Notes under the pieces: generated by a model | What the model was told of the DNA's origin: nothing | Database searches by the model: none | Seen by the model: the letters and a program-made list of their open reading frames with translations, nothing else | Program-made: the position numbers and the translations under genes | Shown: positions 25,044-34,429 of the stretch, in pieces | Position numbering within the stretch: the stretch's first letter is position 1 | Layout: each line of letters begins with the position of its first letter | DNA from: Nitrospiraceae bacterium | GTDB taxonomy: Bacteria; Nitrospirota; Nitrospiria; Nitrospirales; Nitrospiraceae | Length of the DNA: 54,739 bases | Reading direction: 5' to 3' | Assembly: GCA_013140715.1 (NCBI GenBank) | Contig: JABFSG010000058.1 | Span: 1 to 54,739, forward strand

Positions 25044-27152
25044 TCATAGCAGAGGATCGCGCAAGGCGCGACCCTTCGCACCGCTAGTCTTCTGTCGTGG
25101 AACCGTGGTTTTGGAAGATGGCTTTTCGACCGGGTCGGATTCTCGGCGCCGGCTCAGAATCACCGTCTTGATCTTGGGACGGGAAGTTTCAGCGATGACT
25201 CCGAGGTCTTCGATGAGGGCTCGCAACGGTTCGGCCACCGACCAAGCCTGCGCGAAACAGCCGCGCGGCCGGTGCGGCGCCTCGGCATCGAAGATTTCAG
25301 AAACTTGGCCCAAACAGGCCTCCTGCAGATGGGCCTCGAGGCCTGTAAGGAAACCGCGCGCCTTCTTCCTGGTTGCAACAGTCCGGCCGAATATTTTCAC
25401 CCAAGCTGTCACAAACGGACCCAATAAAAATGGCCAGACCGTGCCCTGATGATAGGCGCCGTCACGTTTCACGACGCCACCTTCGTAGCGAGCACAATAC
25501 CGAGGATCGCGCGGCGACAGGGTACGCAGGCCAACCGGCGTCGACAGCTGTTCTTCGACAAGGCGAAGGATCTGCTGCGCGCGATCGCGCGGGACCAATC
25601 CGTCAACCAACGAGAGGGCATAGAGTTGATTGGGGCGAAGCGACGCATCGTGTCCTTCCGGCCCATCGATCACATCGTAGAGATAACCGCCCTCTTCGTA
25701 CCAAAACCGTTTCTGAAACGAGGCAATCGCGCGACTTCGGTCACCCCTGCAACGATCTGCATAATCCGCCTCGCCGAATCGTCGCGCGAAAGTTTCGCCG
25801 ACCTCCAGCGCTCGAACCCAGAGGGCTTGAATCTCCACCGGTTTTCCATGGCGCGGCGTCACCACCCAATCGCCGACCTTCGCATCCATCCAGGTCAGTT
25901 GCGAGCCGGGAACTCCACCCGTAATCAAACCATCTTCGGCCATCCTAATCCCGAATCTCGTGCCGCCGCGGTAACCATCGAGAATCTGTTTCACGGCAGG
26001 CCAGGCAGTCTCACGCACAGAGGCTTCGTCTTGTGACGCTGCAAGGTAACGATCGATTGCGTGGATAAACCAGAGTGCGGCATCCATGGTGTTGTACTCC
26101 GGCTGCTCACCGGCATCGGGGAAACGGTTCGGCACCATGCCTTCGGATAGGTGGGCGGTGAAAGACGCGATGATCCGCCAAGCCACATCCAACCGACCGG
26201 TGACCAGACAAAGGCCCGGCAGCGAGATGAAGGTGTCGCGGCCCCAATCGGTAAACCAGGGATAGCCGGCGATCACCGTCTGCCGGTCGCCTCGCCGGGA
26301 TAGATACACCTCCGCAGCATGCTGGAGATCGCCTGCCAAAGAATCGGCGGCTGATGCTGTTTGCCTGACTGTATCGCGGCGAATCTTCTCGCGCTTCACA
26401 AGGCCGGCAATGTCGAGCTGGTCGATAGCCTCGCTGGTAAGGCCCAGCCTACTGATGGACCTTGACTCGAGATCGAACGTGAACTCTCCGGGAGACCACC
26501 AATCTTCCTGAGCGTCGAGCCCCCGTTGCTGTTCGACGGGGAATTCTATCTGCCGATACCACTGTGGTTCATGGCGATAGCCTCCTGAGTGGAACGCCTT
26601 CACTGGAGGCAAATCGGAGTAAGGGTGCCACAAAACCATTCCACTCCCGACCTGGCCCTCCGTCGAGAGACTTCCATTCTCGTGATGGGTCCCATGATAG
26701 TCTCGGCCAGTGAGCTTTGGCCTCACGCGGAGCGCAACTCGCGATCGCGTCTTGCCGATCAGCCGCCACCGTACAATGACAATGTCGCGGCCATGGATCG
26801 ACAGAATCTCCCGCTGAACCATGATTCCGTTGCAGTCGAAAATCCAGGTCGGCCAGGGATCTGTTGAAAATTCGATACAGTGTTCATAACCGGCAGGATG
26901 GACGGCGCCCGGATAGAGATTCGTCGATAAGGGGATTGCCTGACCGTCGATGTCGAGCCATTCTTCAAGCTGGTTGACCAGGACGAATCGCTCGCTCGGA
27001 GGCTTGCGAGCCGTGAGCAAGAGGGCATGGTACCGGCGTGTATTCGCTCCCGCAACCGTACCGGAAGCAAATCCCCCTCTTCCATTCGTCTCGAGCCATT
27101 CAAGACTCAAGGCCCGTTCAAGATTCCGGCAATCCTCCGTTCCAATCTTCAC
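25044..27152 (-). CDS. Glycogen debranching enzyme (GDE family, amylo-alpha-1,6-glucosidase)
   Basis: This 702-residue enzyme has an N-terminal domain starting EWLETNGRGGFASGTVAGANTRRYHALLL, the hallmark of the bacterial and archaeal GDE type. The (alpha/alpha)6 catalytic part contains IAGYPWFTDWGRDTFISLPGL, then YNTMDAALWFIHAIDRYL and RPNQLYALSL, with catalytic acids expected in the first and last of these. The C-terminal 35 residues (SRRRESDPVEKPSSK and on) are charged and unlike the family. It should remove alpha-1,6 branches from glycogen or maltodextrin. It is 18 bp downstream of a GH63 glucosidase gene, likely one operon. Confidence 0.9.
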   Translation of the reverse strand: MKIGTEDCRNLERALSLEWLETNGRGGFASGTVAGANTRRYHALLLTARKPPSERFVLVNQLEEWLDIDGQAIPLSTNLYPGAVHPAGYEHCIEFSTDPWPTWIFDCNGIMVQREILSIHGRDIVIVRWRLIGKTRSRVALRVRPKLTGRDYHGTHHENGSLSTEGQVGSGMVLWHPYSDLPPVKAFHSGGYRHEPQWYRQIEFPVEQQRGLDAQEDWWSPGEFTFDLESRSISRLGLTSEAIDQLDIAGLVKREKIRRDTVRQTASAADSLAGDLQHAAEVYLSRRGDRQTVIAGYPWFTDWGRDTFISLPGLCLVTGRLDVAWRIIASFTAHLSEGMVPNRFPDAGEQPEYNTMDAALWFIHAIDRYLAASQDEASVRETAWPAVKQILDGYRGGTRFGIRMAEDGLITGGVPGSQLTWMDAKVGDWVVTPRHGKPVEIQALWVRALEVGETFARRFGEADYADRCRGDRSRAIASFQKRFWYEEGGYLYDVIDGPEGHDASLRPNQLYALSLVDGLVPRDRAQQILRLVEEQLSTPVGLRTLSPRDPRYCARYEGGVVKRDGAYHQGTVWPFLLGPFVTAWVKIFGRTVATRKKARGFLTGLEAHLQEACLGQVSEIFDAEAPHRPRGCFAQAWSVAEPLRALIEDLGVIAETSRPKIKTVILSRRRESDPVEKPSSKTTVPRQKTSGAKGRALRDPLL

Positions 27153-27170
27153 CCTTCACCCCTCACGTGT

Positions 27171-29852
27171 TCACTCACCGCTCTGCTGAATCAGTTTCGC
27201 CACGAGGCCAGTCCAGCCGGTCTGATGGCTTGCCCCGATGCCTGACCCGTTGTCCCCATGGAAATATTCATAGAACAAGACATGATTGCGCCAGTGGGGA
27301 TCGTCCTGGAATCGTTTCGTGTTGCCGAACACCGGACGTTTTCCCTCGGCATTCTGGAGAAAGATGTGCGTCAAACGGCGTGAGAGTTCGGCCGCCACTT
27401 GCCAGAGCGTGGAATGGCGGCCCGATCCGGTTGGGCACTCCACCTTATACTGGTCGCCGAGATAGTAGTGAAACTTTTGCAGCGACTCGATCAGCAGATA
27501 GTTGACCGGGAACCAGACCGGCCCCCGCCAATTCGAATTGCCTCCGAACAGGCCGGTGCCGGACTCCGCCGGTTCGTAGTCTACACGATGTTCGCGGCCC
27601 ATGACCGACACGACATAGGGATGATCTTTGTGATAGCGCGAGAGTGCGCGGATGCCATGGGGAGACAGAAACTCCTCCTCGTCCAGCATATACCCCAACA
27701 CGGATTTCAACCGATCGCGACTCACGAGCGAAAGGAAGCGCCTCACGCCTCCCTCGGAGGACTGCGTCTCCAGATGCTGCGCAAAGTCCGGACGGTTTTC
27801 GATGAACCACTGCATCCGATGCTTGAACCGAGGCAGGCTGTCTATCAGTTCGGAATCGAGCGTCTCGACCGCAAACAGAGGAATCAGACCGACCATCGAA
27901 CGGACCTTCATATGGGTCGATGCCCCGTTCGGCAGGTGCAGCACGTCGTAGAAGAAGCCGTCCTTGCGATCCCACAACTCGATCTTCTCGCCGCCGATGT
28001 TGTTCATGGCGCGACAGATGTAAACGAAATGTTCGAAGAATTTGCTGGCCACGTCTTCGTACGCGCGATTCTCGCGGGCGAGTTCCAGCGCGATGGTCAG
28101 CATGTTGAGACAGTACATGCCCATCCAACTGGTGGCATCCGATTGTTCAATGTGGCCGCCGGTCGGCAGCGGCGCGCTGCGGTCGAAGACCCCGATGTTG
28201 TCGAGGCCGAGAAAGCCCCCTTGAAAGATGTTTTTCCCTTCGGCGTCCTTTCGATTCACCCACCAGGTGAAATTCAGCAGCAACTTATGGAACACCCGTT
28301 CAAGGAAGACGCGATCGCCGATGCCGTTTCGTTTCTTGTCGATTTTGTAGATGCGCCACGCAGCCCAGGCATGGACCGGGGGATTCACGTCGCCGAGCGC
28401 CCATTCGTACGCCGGAATCTGTCCGTTGGGATGCATGTACCATTCACGGAGCATCAGAACGAGCTGTTCCTTGGCGAATGTCGGATCGACTACTGCCAGC
28501 GGGATACAGTGGAAGGCGAGATCCCATGCCGCATACCAGGGGTACTCCCATTTGTCCGGCATCGAAATGACATCGGCGTTATAGAGGTGCGTCCAGTCTG
28601 CATTGCGCCCTCCGAGGCGCTCATGAGGAGGCTCCGGCATACTCGGATCGCCCTTCAGCCAGCGATTGACCTCGTAATGATAGAACTGTTTACTCCAGAG
28701 CAGACCGGCGAAGGCTTGGCGCTGGACGCAGCGCGCGTCCTCCGAAAGAGTGGCCGGAGCAAGGCTGTCATAGAACTCATTCGCTTCCGTGAGACGCTCG
28801 GTGAAGACTGCATCGAAATCATGTTTCGTAAATTCCGGAGTCTGCTCTTCATTGGTCAGGCGCAAGCGGATCGTCTTGGTCTCCCCCGGCGCCAGGGTAA
28901 GCACATACTGGGCTGCGGCCTTGGTGCCCAAGTGGTCCGGATTGACCGCTTCCTTCTCGCCCCGCACGACATAGTCGTGAAAGCTATCTTTCACAAACCA
29001 GGCGCCTTCTTGGTCGCCATAGAGGCGGCGTGAATTGGTTTCATTTTCAGTGAAGAGCAGGGTGGGTTCGCCTGCGCAGAGCAACCGGCGCAGCCCATAA
29101 TAATCGTGCTGCGTCTCAATGACGCTCATCTGCTCAATCGACTCTCCTTGCTTGAAACGGGGACGCCGGATGTCCGATCCCCAGGACCATGTGTTGCGGT
29201 ACCAGATCGTCGGCAGCAGCGTAAGCTCGGCCTGGTCGGGACCGCGATTGACGACTTGGATACGGATACACAGATCTTCCGGCGAGGCCTTGGCATACTC
29301 CACAAACACATCGAAGTACCGGTTCTCGTCAAAGACGCCACTGTCGATCAATTCAAACTCCGGATTTTGACGCCCTCGACGCAGATTCTCCTCAACCAGC
29401 TGGGTATAAGGAAATGAGGCCTGTGGATACTTATAGAGATATTTCATGTAGGAATGGGTCGGCGTGGAATCGAGATAGAAATAACACTCCTTCACGTCCT
29501 CGCCGTGGTTGCCTTCGTTGCCGGTAAGGCCGAACAAACGTTCCTTCAAAATAGGATCTCGCCCATTCCACAGGGCAATGGCGAAACAGATCAATTGATG
29601 GCGGTCACAGATGCCGGCGAGGCCATCCTCATTCCAGCGATAGGCCCGGGACCTTGCATGGTCATGGGGAAACGATTCCCAAGCTGTTCCGTGAGGGCTA
29701 TAGTCTTCGCGCACCGTTCCCCAAGCCCGTTCGCTTAAATAAGGCCCCCAGCGTTTCCAGTGCCGTTGACGCTGCGCATCCTCCTTGAGGCGCTGCCGTT
29801 CTGCTTGGATCGGTGGTTGAGAAGCTGAACCGGTTTGACGATGAGAAGCCAT
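27171..29852 (-). CDS. GH63-type glucosidase (MGH1-like)
   Basis: This 893-residue cytosolic protein resembles bacterial GH63 enzymes. The early segment [54 protein letters not shown] is followed by the (alpha/alpha)6 barrel with [31 protein letters not shown] and [15 protein letters not shown]. The end carries [16 protein letters not shown]. There is no signal peptide, so it likely cleaves cytoplasmic alpha-glucosides such as glucosylglycerate or glycogen-derived oligosaccharides. It lies in an operon with the debranching enzyme, separated by 18 bp. A long open frame on the opposite strand is only its shadow. Confidence 0.88.
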   Translation of the reverse strand: MASHRQTGSASQPPIQAERQRLKEDAQRQRHWKRWGPYLSERAWGTVREDYSPHGTAWESFPHDHARSRAYRWNEDGLAGICDRHQLICFAIALWNGRDPILKERLFGLTGNEGNHGEDVKECYFYLDSTPTHSYMKYLYKYPQASFPYTQLVEENLRRGRQNPEFELIDSGVFDENRYFDVFVEYAKASPEDLCIRIQVVNRGPDQAELTLLPTIWYRNTWSWGSDIRRPRFKQGESIEQMSVIETQHDYYGLRRLLCAGEPTLLFTENETNSRRLYGDQEGAWFVKDSFHDYVVRGEKEAVNPDHLGTKAAAQYVLTLAPGETKTIRLRLTNEEQTPEFTKHDFDAVFTERLTEANEFYDSLAPATLSEDARCVQRQAFAGLLWSKQFYHYEVNRWLKGDPSMPEPPHERLGGRNADWTHLYNADVISMPDKWEYPWYAAWDLAFHCIPLAVVDPTFAKEQLVLMLREWYMHPNGQIPAYEWALGDVNPPVHAWAAWRIYKIDKKRNGIGDRVFLERVFHKLLLNFTWWVNRKDAEGKNIFQGGFLGLDNIGVFDRSAPLPTGGHIEQSDATSWMGMYCLNMLTIALELARENRAYEDVASKFFEHFVYICRAMNNIGGEKIELWDRKDGFFYDVLHLPNGASTHMKVRSMVGLIPLFAVETLDSELIDSLPRFKHRMQWFIENRPDFAQHLETQSSEGGVRRFLSLVSRDRLKSVLGYMLDEEEFLSPHGIRALSRYHKDHPYVVSVMGREHRVDYEPAESGTGLFGGNSNWRGPVWFPVNYLLIESLQKFHYYLGDQYKVECPTGSGRHSTLWQVAAELSRRLTHIFLQNAEGKRPVFGNTKRFQDDPHWRNHVLFYEYFHGDNGSGIGASHQTGWTGLVAKLIQQSGE

Positions 29853-29953
29853 ACGACTCCTTCGGTCGAAAACGTATAAAACAAGAGTCGGCCGACTGCG
29901 GAAAATCTTACAGCAGGCTAGTACCGACTACGCCTGTAGTCAAGCCGAGACGA

Positions 29954-30421
29954 TTAACGAGACGCGACGACGGCAGGAACAGAATCTTCCAGACCGACTA
30001 ATCCTTCTTGGGCCTGTTTGACGTAGTAGCCCCAATCACGATGCGCATATCGCTCCTGCACGCGCCGGTACAGCGCCTGCGCTTCCATCAGATGCTCCGT
30101 CTGAGCCATCACTGCCGCAGCCCTGATGATACAGGCGGCACTGAGCGCTTGCGGATCAACTGAGGCACGGAACGGTTGGCTCGTCACGTGCTGTCCCAAA
30201 AACCTCATCCAGGATGGAGGTTCAGCCCCCGCCGGTACGACCTGCACAAGCTGATCGATGATCAGAAGCAATTCCGTCGGATCGGTGGCCACAAGACACT
30301 GCTGATACCGTTCCCACAACGGCATGATGGGTGGCAGATTCTCAGCCATTGGCCGTTCCAGCAGAGACCCTCCATGGCAACCACCAAGAAGCATTGCGAG
30401 CAAACAGATCATCCAGCGCAT
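29954..30421 (-). CDS. Small alpha-helical lipoprotein
   Basis: From the ATG at 30421 (MRWMICLLAMLLGGC) the protein has 155 residues, with a lipobox at LGGC. A frame extending to 30571 adds a non-hydrophobic N-terminus and crosses a perfect hairpin, so it is rejected. The mature part is helical with a TPR-like end (EHLMEAQALYRRVQERYAHRDWGYYVKQAQEGL). I do not recognise the family. It lies 101 bp upstream of the GH63 gene on the same strand. Confidence 0.7.
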   Translation of the reverse strand: MRWMICLLAMLLGGCHGGSLLERPMAENLPPIMPLWERYQQCLVATDPTELLLIIDQLVQVVPAGAEPPSWMRFLGQHVTSQPFRASVDPQALSAACIIRAAAVMAQTEHLMEAQALYRRVQERYAHRDWGYYVKQAQEGLVGLEDSVPAVVASR

Positions 30422-30547
30422 GGATATCTGTCGGCGAAGGGTACCGCCTCTTACAGGTTTAAAGAAGGATAGGAGGGGAGAGATGTCTTGACCTGGCGCG
30501 CTGACCGGAACGAGAACATGCTGACTGAAGGATTGTGAGTTGAAAGG

Positions 30548-30579
30548 GTGGGTGGATGATTTCACAATCATCCACCCAC
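30548..30579 (-). terminator. Perfect 14-bp hairpin downstream of the DUF6799 genes
   Basis: GTGGGTGGATGATT pairs exactly with AATCATCCACCCAC across a TCAC loop. On the minus strand the stem is followed by CCTTTCAA, a very short T-run. It lies 96 bp after the stop of the nearer DUF6799 gene and just upstream of the small lipoprotein gene. A terminator is likely; an operator for the lipoprotein gene is the alternative. Confidence 0.6.
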
Positions 30580-30674
30580 TCGCTCAGAACGTACAGACGA
30601 AAACACAGGCGGCCTGCCGACCTGATCTAGTGGAGCCAGGCCTATGGAGTCGTCAGACCAGACGACCCGAGAAG

Positions 30675-30974
30675 CTACTTGCCGGACTTGTTATCGATCA
30701 GCTTTCCGTCCAGCATCATGATCTGGCCCTCTTCCAACTGCGATTGCTGCCCATCCTTGGTCACGATCTTGCCGTTCATCATGACCTTCGTACCGTTGGC
30801 CATCGTCGTCATCCGATCCATCGGGCCAACATCCCTTCCCTCGTACATCTTCGCGATCTTGCCGTTCTTCATCATGATGCCATCCTTTTCAGCGGCCATA
30901 ACGGTCGAGGCGGCAAATGACACGGACAAGAAGAGCCCAATAACTGCGAGGGTCAGGATTCTGTGCTTCATCAT
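30675..30974 (-). CDS. DUF6799-like periplasmic protein, copy 1
   Basis: From ATG at 30974 (MMKHRILTLAVIGLF), preceded by GGAGAG, the protein has 99 residues. A longer frame to 31133 lacks signal features. A cleavable signal peptide ends near VMAAEKDG. The mature part is two short Met- and Lys-rich repeats: DGIMMKNGKIAKMYEG and GTKVMMNGKIVTKDGQ, then GQIMMLDGKLI. This matches DUF6799, periplasmic repeats of unknown function, possibly metal-binding through Met. It is a tandem paralogue of the gene at 31152, with nearly identical C-terminal halves. Confidence 0.75.
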   Translation of the reverse strand: MMKHRILTLAVIGLFLSVSFAASTVMAAEKDGIMMKNGKIAKMYEGRDVGPMDRMTTMANGTKVMMNGKIVTKDGQQSQLEEGQIMMLDGKLIDNKSGK

Positions 30975-31151
30975 GCGTAACTCTCCAATCTCTGTTACTG
31001 AAAATGTGAATAAATTAACTGCCCGGATAACACCCAAACCGTACAACCAGGGGGTTGCACATGAGACTTGACCAACTGGCGGAGCGGAACCACGTTGAAC
31101 TCCGCTCGCCGCCAGAATGTCAGTGGTCGTCAATCCGACGACTCTGAGAAC

Positions 31152-31448
31152 CTACCTGCCGGACTTGTTATCGATCAACTTTCCATCCAGCATCATGATC
31201 TGGCCCTCTTCCAACTGCGACTGCTGGCCATCCTTCGTCACAATCTTGCCGTTCATCATGACCTTCGTGCCGTTGGCCATCGTCATCATTCGATCCATCG
31301 GGCCAATATCCCTTCCCTCCTGCATCTTCGAGACTTTCCCATTCTTCATCATGACGCCATCCTTCTCCTCGGCCATAACGGGGGAGGTCAAGAATGACAG
31401 GGACAAGAAGAGCCCAACAACTGCGAGTGTGATGTTTCTGAGATTCAT
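31152..31448 (-). CDS. DUF6799-like periplasmic protein, copy 2
   Basis: This 98-residue protein is the tandem paralogue of the one at 30675. The last 46 residues, from TMANGTKVMMNGKIVTKDGQ to LIDNKSG, are almost the same, while the signal peptides differ (LAVVGLFLSLSFLTSPVMA here). The nucleotide sequence is also very similar over the C-terminal half, so the duplication is recent or the half is under gene conversion. The start is preceded by AAAAGGAGGG. Each copy has its own gap of over 150 bp upstream. Confidence 0.75.
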   Translation of the reverse strand: MNLRNITLAVVGLFLSLSFLTSPVMAEEKDGVMMKNGKVSKMQEGRDIGPMDRMMTMANGTKVMMNGKIVTKDGQQSQLEEGQIMMLDGKLIDNKSGR

Positions 31449-32092
31449 CGTGCGTAACCCTCCTTTTTATGAATGCGTGATGTGAATTAATGACTGAACT
31501 ACACTGAGCATCGCAAAAACTGATGCGGCCATGGGGGGACCGCGCCCGACTTGGACTGACGCAAGACCGACTTCCTTGCTCGGCCACCAAAGCTCAACAG
31601 AGTCGTAGCAGGGCTTTCTCTGTCGCGGCCTCACACATGCCGGTCTTCGTGGGTAATAGAGCGATACGCGAGCGGATGAGACTGACAGGGGCACACACTG
31701 TAGTAGCGGGTACAGGCTTGCCCCCACGACTCGACGCACACGACCGCACATTACAGGTCTTTCCATCACTGCATGGCTCGTCGAATTTACCGGTCAGGCT
31801 GGTAGATAAGCTACGACCTTTCTACACTGTGAACGCCACTGGCCCGCAATAACTGCCCGTCTATCTCACAACGGGCAAGCTCATCGGCTATTCTCGTGGC
31901 TTGCGCGCGAGATTTCTAAATGAGCCGGTTATCAGCCGCCACGCCGCAACACACGTCAGCACTCGGTGACGAAGCTGACCAGCATGAGGTGTAAGACTGT
32001 GCATTGAACTACAGTGCATTGGAAGTTGTCAAGTGCCCGGGCCGGAGACATGAAGCCGTGAAGAATCTGACCAACTCTTCACCCCATTATGC
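31449..32092. other. 644-bp region without a gene
   Basis: No frame on either strand has protein-like composition or a start with a ribosome site. A 7-bp stem TGCCCGT/ACGGGCA with a 10-base loop lies at 31854-31877. No RNA family is recognised. Confidence 0.4.
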
Positions 32093-32122
32093 CTGTCATG
32101 CCACGCAAGGAGGTGCTATAAT
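32093..32122 (+). promoter_or_regulatory. Sigma-70-type promoter for the 59-residue membrane protein
   Basis: TATAAT at 32117-32122 is a perfect -10 box. CTGTCA at 32093-32098, 18 bp upstream, is a 4-of-6 match to TTGACA. The next start codon with a ribosome site (AAGGAGCAGATGCA) is the ATG at 32155. Confidence 0.6.
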
Positions 32123-32154
32123 GCGCCCAAGCGAATCGTCAAGGAGCAGATGCA

Positions 32155-32334
32155 ATGTTTGTTAAAATTCTAGCCAAGACCGAGATGCTCGGATTTTGGC
32201 AGAAGATGTTTAACTACTGCAACGAGGACTTTAACTGTGTGCTCGGCTGGCTAACGGCAGGAATCGTGGGATTTCTGGCGATCTTGCTGAGTCTGGGTTA
32301 TCTGGTTTCACGCGCCAATAAGCGAAGAGAATAA
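32155..32334 (+). CDS. Small single-pass membrane protein
   Basis: This gene of 59 residues reads MFVKILAKTEMLGFWQKMFN at the start, an acidic Cys-containing turn (YCNEDFNCVLGW), one transmembrane helix (LTAGIVGFLAILLSLGYLV), and a basic tail (SRANKRRE). The positive tail after the helix predicts that the C-terminus is in the cytoplasm. AAGGAG lies nine bases before the ATG and a TATAAT box 32 bp upstream. The combination supports a real gene. I know no family; it stands alone in an otherwise gene-poor stretch. Confidence 0.65.
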   Translation: MFVKILAKTEMLGFWQKMFNYCNEDFNCVLGWLTAGIVGFLAILLSLGYLVSRANKRRE

Positions 32335-32762
32335 AGTGCGGCATCACGCCTGAACAACAAGAATCGGTTCGCTGAGCCTCCCCCCTACTTCAGCACCACA
32401 AGCTTCCCCTGCCTTATAAGAAAACCTTCACAGAGGTTGAGAGCTATTAGGTCCCTCGAATGACACCTAATAATGAAGCACAAACGCCGCTTCTGCAGAG
32501 ACGTCTGTGTATAACTTACGAGCGAACGCCTCTCGCAGCATAGCAATTCGCATATAGACGCATCAAACACCCTAGATTATCCAGGGTTTGTTGTTTAACT
32601 ACGTAGTTTTATCAGAATACCACCATATATTGTGGCATAGCGCCATCTCTTACCAATGCCTATTTTCTAGGCAAAGACGTCGTTCGAATAGAAAAATGTG
32701 CGGAATTTTGATGGCCCGGCAATCTTATAAACAGACTTATCCACAGAAATTGGGGAGAGGGT
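32335..32762. other. 428-bp AT-richer non-coding region
   Basis: Composition is visibly richer in A and T than in the neighbouring genes. It contains an imperfect stem (CATCAAACACCCT facing AGGGTTTGTTG, around 32565-32600). A single TTATCCACA (32737-32745) equals the DnaA-box consensus, but one copy is not meaningful. There is no coding frame. Confidence 0.4.
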
Positions 32763-33341
32763 TCAGGACTTGATCGCCATCTTCTTCACGATTCGAAACG
32801 GATGATAATAATAGGCCTGGCTCTCGCAAAAGCTTAAATAGCCTTCCCATTCCTGTTTGGCCTTTACCCGAATCCTGATTCGCACAAACTCTCCCGCTGC
32901 CCGATCATAGGCAGGCGTATATTTGAGATCGTATCCACCGGCCTTGTCATGCTTGGAGGAAAACTGCGGCGCGACGATATCCCGATCTTTCGCATCGACA
33001 ATCGCGATAATCGACTTCTCAACGTCTGAACGTGGGCTTTGTAAATGCTTGGTATCGACCGTGAAACGCAGATTGGCGGATTCAATTTCGATGGCTCGCT
33101 TCGCCCGAATCATCACATCGATCTCGTGCTCTCCTATGTCAACGGTCTTAAAATCGCCGCTCACATTGATCTGGTCATCGCCCTCACTAAAGTACAGCGT
33201 ATAACAATGCTTCTCCGTCCACTTACGCTGAAGCCACTTCCCAACAAAAAAAGCGACAATGAGCACGGCGCCAAGGATCTGTAACGTCTCGGTACAATTC
33301 GCGTCATGTATTGAGCCGGGCAGCTGAGTAAGACAACCCAC
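32763..33341 (-). CDS. Membrane-anchored hypothetical protein
   Basis: This 192-residue protein has one N-terminal transmembrane helix (LQILGAVLIVAFFVGKWL) followed by a soluble, mostly beta domain (HCYTLYFSEGDDQINVSGDF, EIDVMIRAKRAIEIESANLRFTV, EFVRIRIRVKAKQEWEGYLSFC). No family is recognised. It is flanked by gene-poor DNA on both sides. Confidence 0.6.
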   Translation of the reverse strand: MGCLTQLPGSIHDANCTETLQILGAVLIVAFFVGKWLQRKWTEKHCYTLYFSEGDDQINVSGDFKTVDIGEHEIDVMIRAKRAIEIESANLRFTVDTKHLQSPRSDVEKSIIAIVDAKDRDIVAPQFSSKHDKAGGYDLKYTPAYDRAAGEFVRIRIRVKAKQEWEGYLSFCESQAYYYHPFRIVKKMAIKS

Positions 33342-33574
33342 AGTTATTCACCACGATAAAAAGATATGCCCATTCATAGCGCATCCTTGGCATGGGCGTC
33401 CAGATCCACACCATCGACTCCTGTCATGCGAAACCACCTTCCCATGACGACAAGACGGCCTGTTACCTCCCATCGACTTGGCGCCCTACAAAGAGAGAAG
33501 GCTTCAATTGTTCCTCTATTCCATGGCCCTTGTGTTAACGTGAGGGAAGACTGCAATGGAGAATCTGGAGTGAT

Positions 33575-34261
33575 GTGGTGCTGATAGCCCTGCTGGTGAT
33601 CATCGTCGCCATTGTCATATTCGGCCCGCAACTCTGGACCAGACGGGTATTTGCCCGATACAGCGAGCCCCGGCCCGATTATCCGGGAACTGGGGGAGAC
33701 CTGGCACGGCACCTGCTCAGTCAGCTCGACATGGAACACATCAAGGTGGAAACGACCGAGAAGGGCGATCATTACGATCCTGAGACCAAAACGATCCGCC
33801 TGATGCCCGATCACTTCAGCGGAAAATCGCTCACGGCTATCACGATTGCCGCCCACGAGGTGGGGCATGCGATTCAAGACCGCATCGACTTCAGGCCGCT
33901 CGCGGAGCGCACGCGGCTCGTGCGGTTTGCCCAGGGGGCGGAAAAAGTCGGTGCGATGGTGATGATGGGTATTCCGATCGCGACCGCGTTAACAAGAACC
34001 CCTTCGGCAGGCATCCTTGTCATGGTTGCCGGGATGGCGACAATGGGAATCGCCACGCTGGTGCACCTCGTCACCCTTCCAGTCGAATGGGACGCCAGTT
34101 TCAGGCGTGCCCTTCCGATCCTCCAGCAACGTAATTACCTGTCGCCCGACGACATGCGGGGAGCCCGCCGCATTCTGATCGCGGCGGCCCTGACCTACGT
34201 GGCTGCCTCCCTTGCGAGTCTCCTCAACCTGTGGCGCTGGATCGCCTTCTTACGACGATAG
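33575..34261 (+). CDS. YugP-type zinc metallopeptidase
   Basis: This 228-residue membrane protein has the YugP family (PF04298) pattern. There is a membrane helix at residues 2-18, DHYDPETKTIRLMPDHFSGKSLTAITIAAHEVGHAIQ with the zinc motif H94-E95-H98, two hydrophobic segments (VGAMVMMGIPIATAL, AGILVMVAGMATMGIATLVHLVTLPVEWDAS), and a last helix. The start is GTG at 33575 with GGAG upstream. The substrate is unknown. It is upstream of a second, unrelated metallopeptidase gene. Confidence 0.9.
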   Translation: MVLIALLVIIVAIVIFGPQLWTRRVFARYSEPRPDYPGTGGDLARHLLSQLDMEHIKVETTEKGDHYDPETKTIRLMPDHFSGKSLTAITIAAHEVGHAIQDRIDFRPLAERTRLVRFAQGAEKVGAMVMMGIPIATALTRTPSAGILVMVAGMATMGIATLVHLVTLPVEWDASFRRALPILQQRNYLSPDDMRGARRILIAAALTYVAASLASLLNLWRWIAFLRR

Positions 34262-34371
34262 ATTTGATCACTGTGCCAACCTCCTTGCGCAATCCATGTG
34301 ATGGTGTGGAGCAAGGGCTCTGACAAGAGCAAGCAGCTAGTTCGTAATCCTTGCTTGATCGAAACTCCAAT

Positions 34372-34390
34372 TTCCCGCATAGTGCGGGAA
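34372..34390. promoter_or_regulatory. Perfect 8-bp palindrome upstream of the M4-like peptidase gene
   Basis: TTCCCGCA-TAG-TGCGGGAA lies 40-58 bp before the start of the peptidase gene. It could be an operator or a leader hairpin. No -35/-10 pair is obvious around it. Confidence 0.4.
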
Positions 34391-34429
34391 TGGGTTAATG
34401 ATGTGACGCTCTAGAAAAGGAGGGATAGC

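Noticed and set aside
27399-29033. Long open frame of 544 codons opposite the GH63 gene
   Set aside because: It is the antisense shadow of a clear glycoside hydrolase gene and has no family motif.
32737-32745. TTATCCACA matching a DnaA box
   Set aside because: It is a single copy without clustering, AT-rich unwinding element or origin genes nearby; one match is expected by chance in a window of this size.
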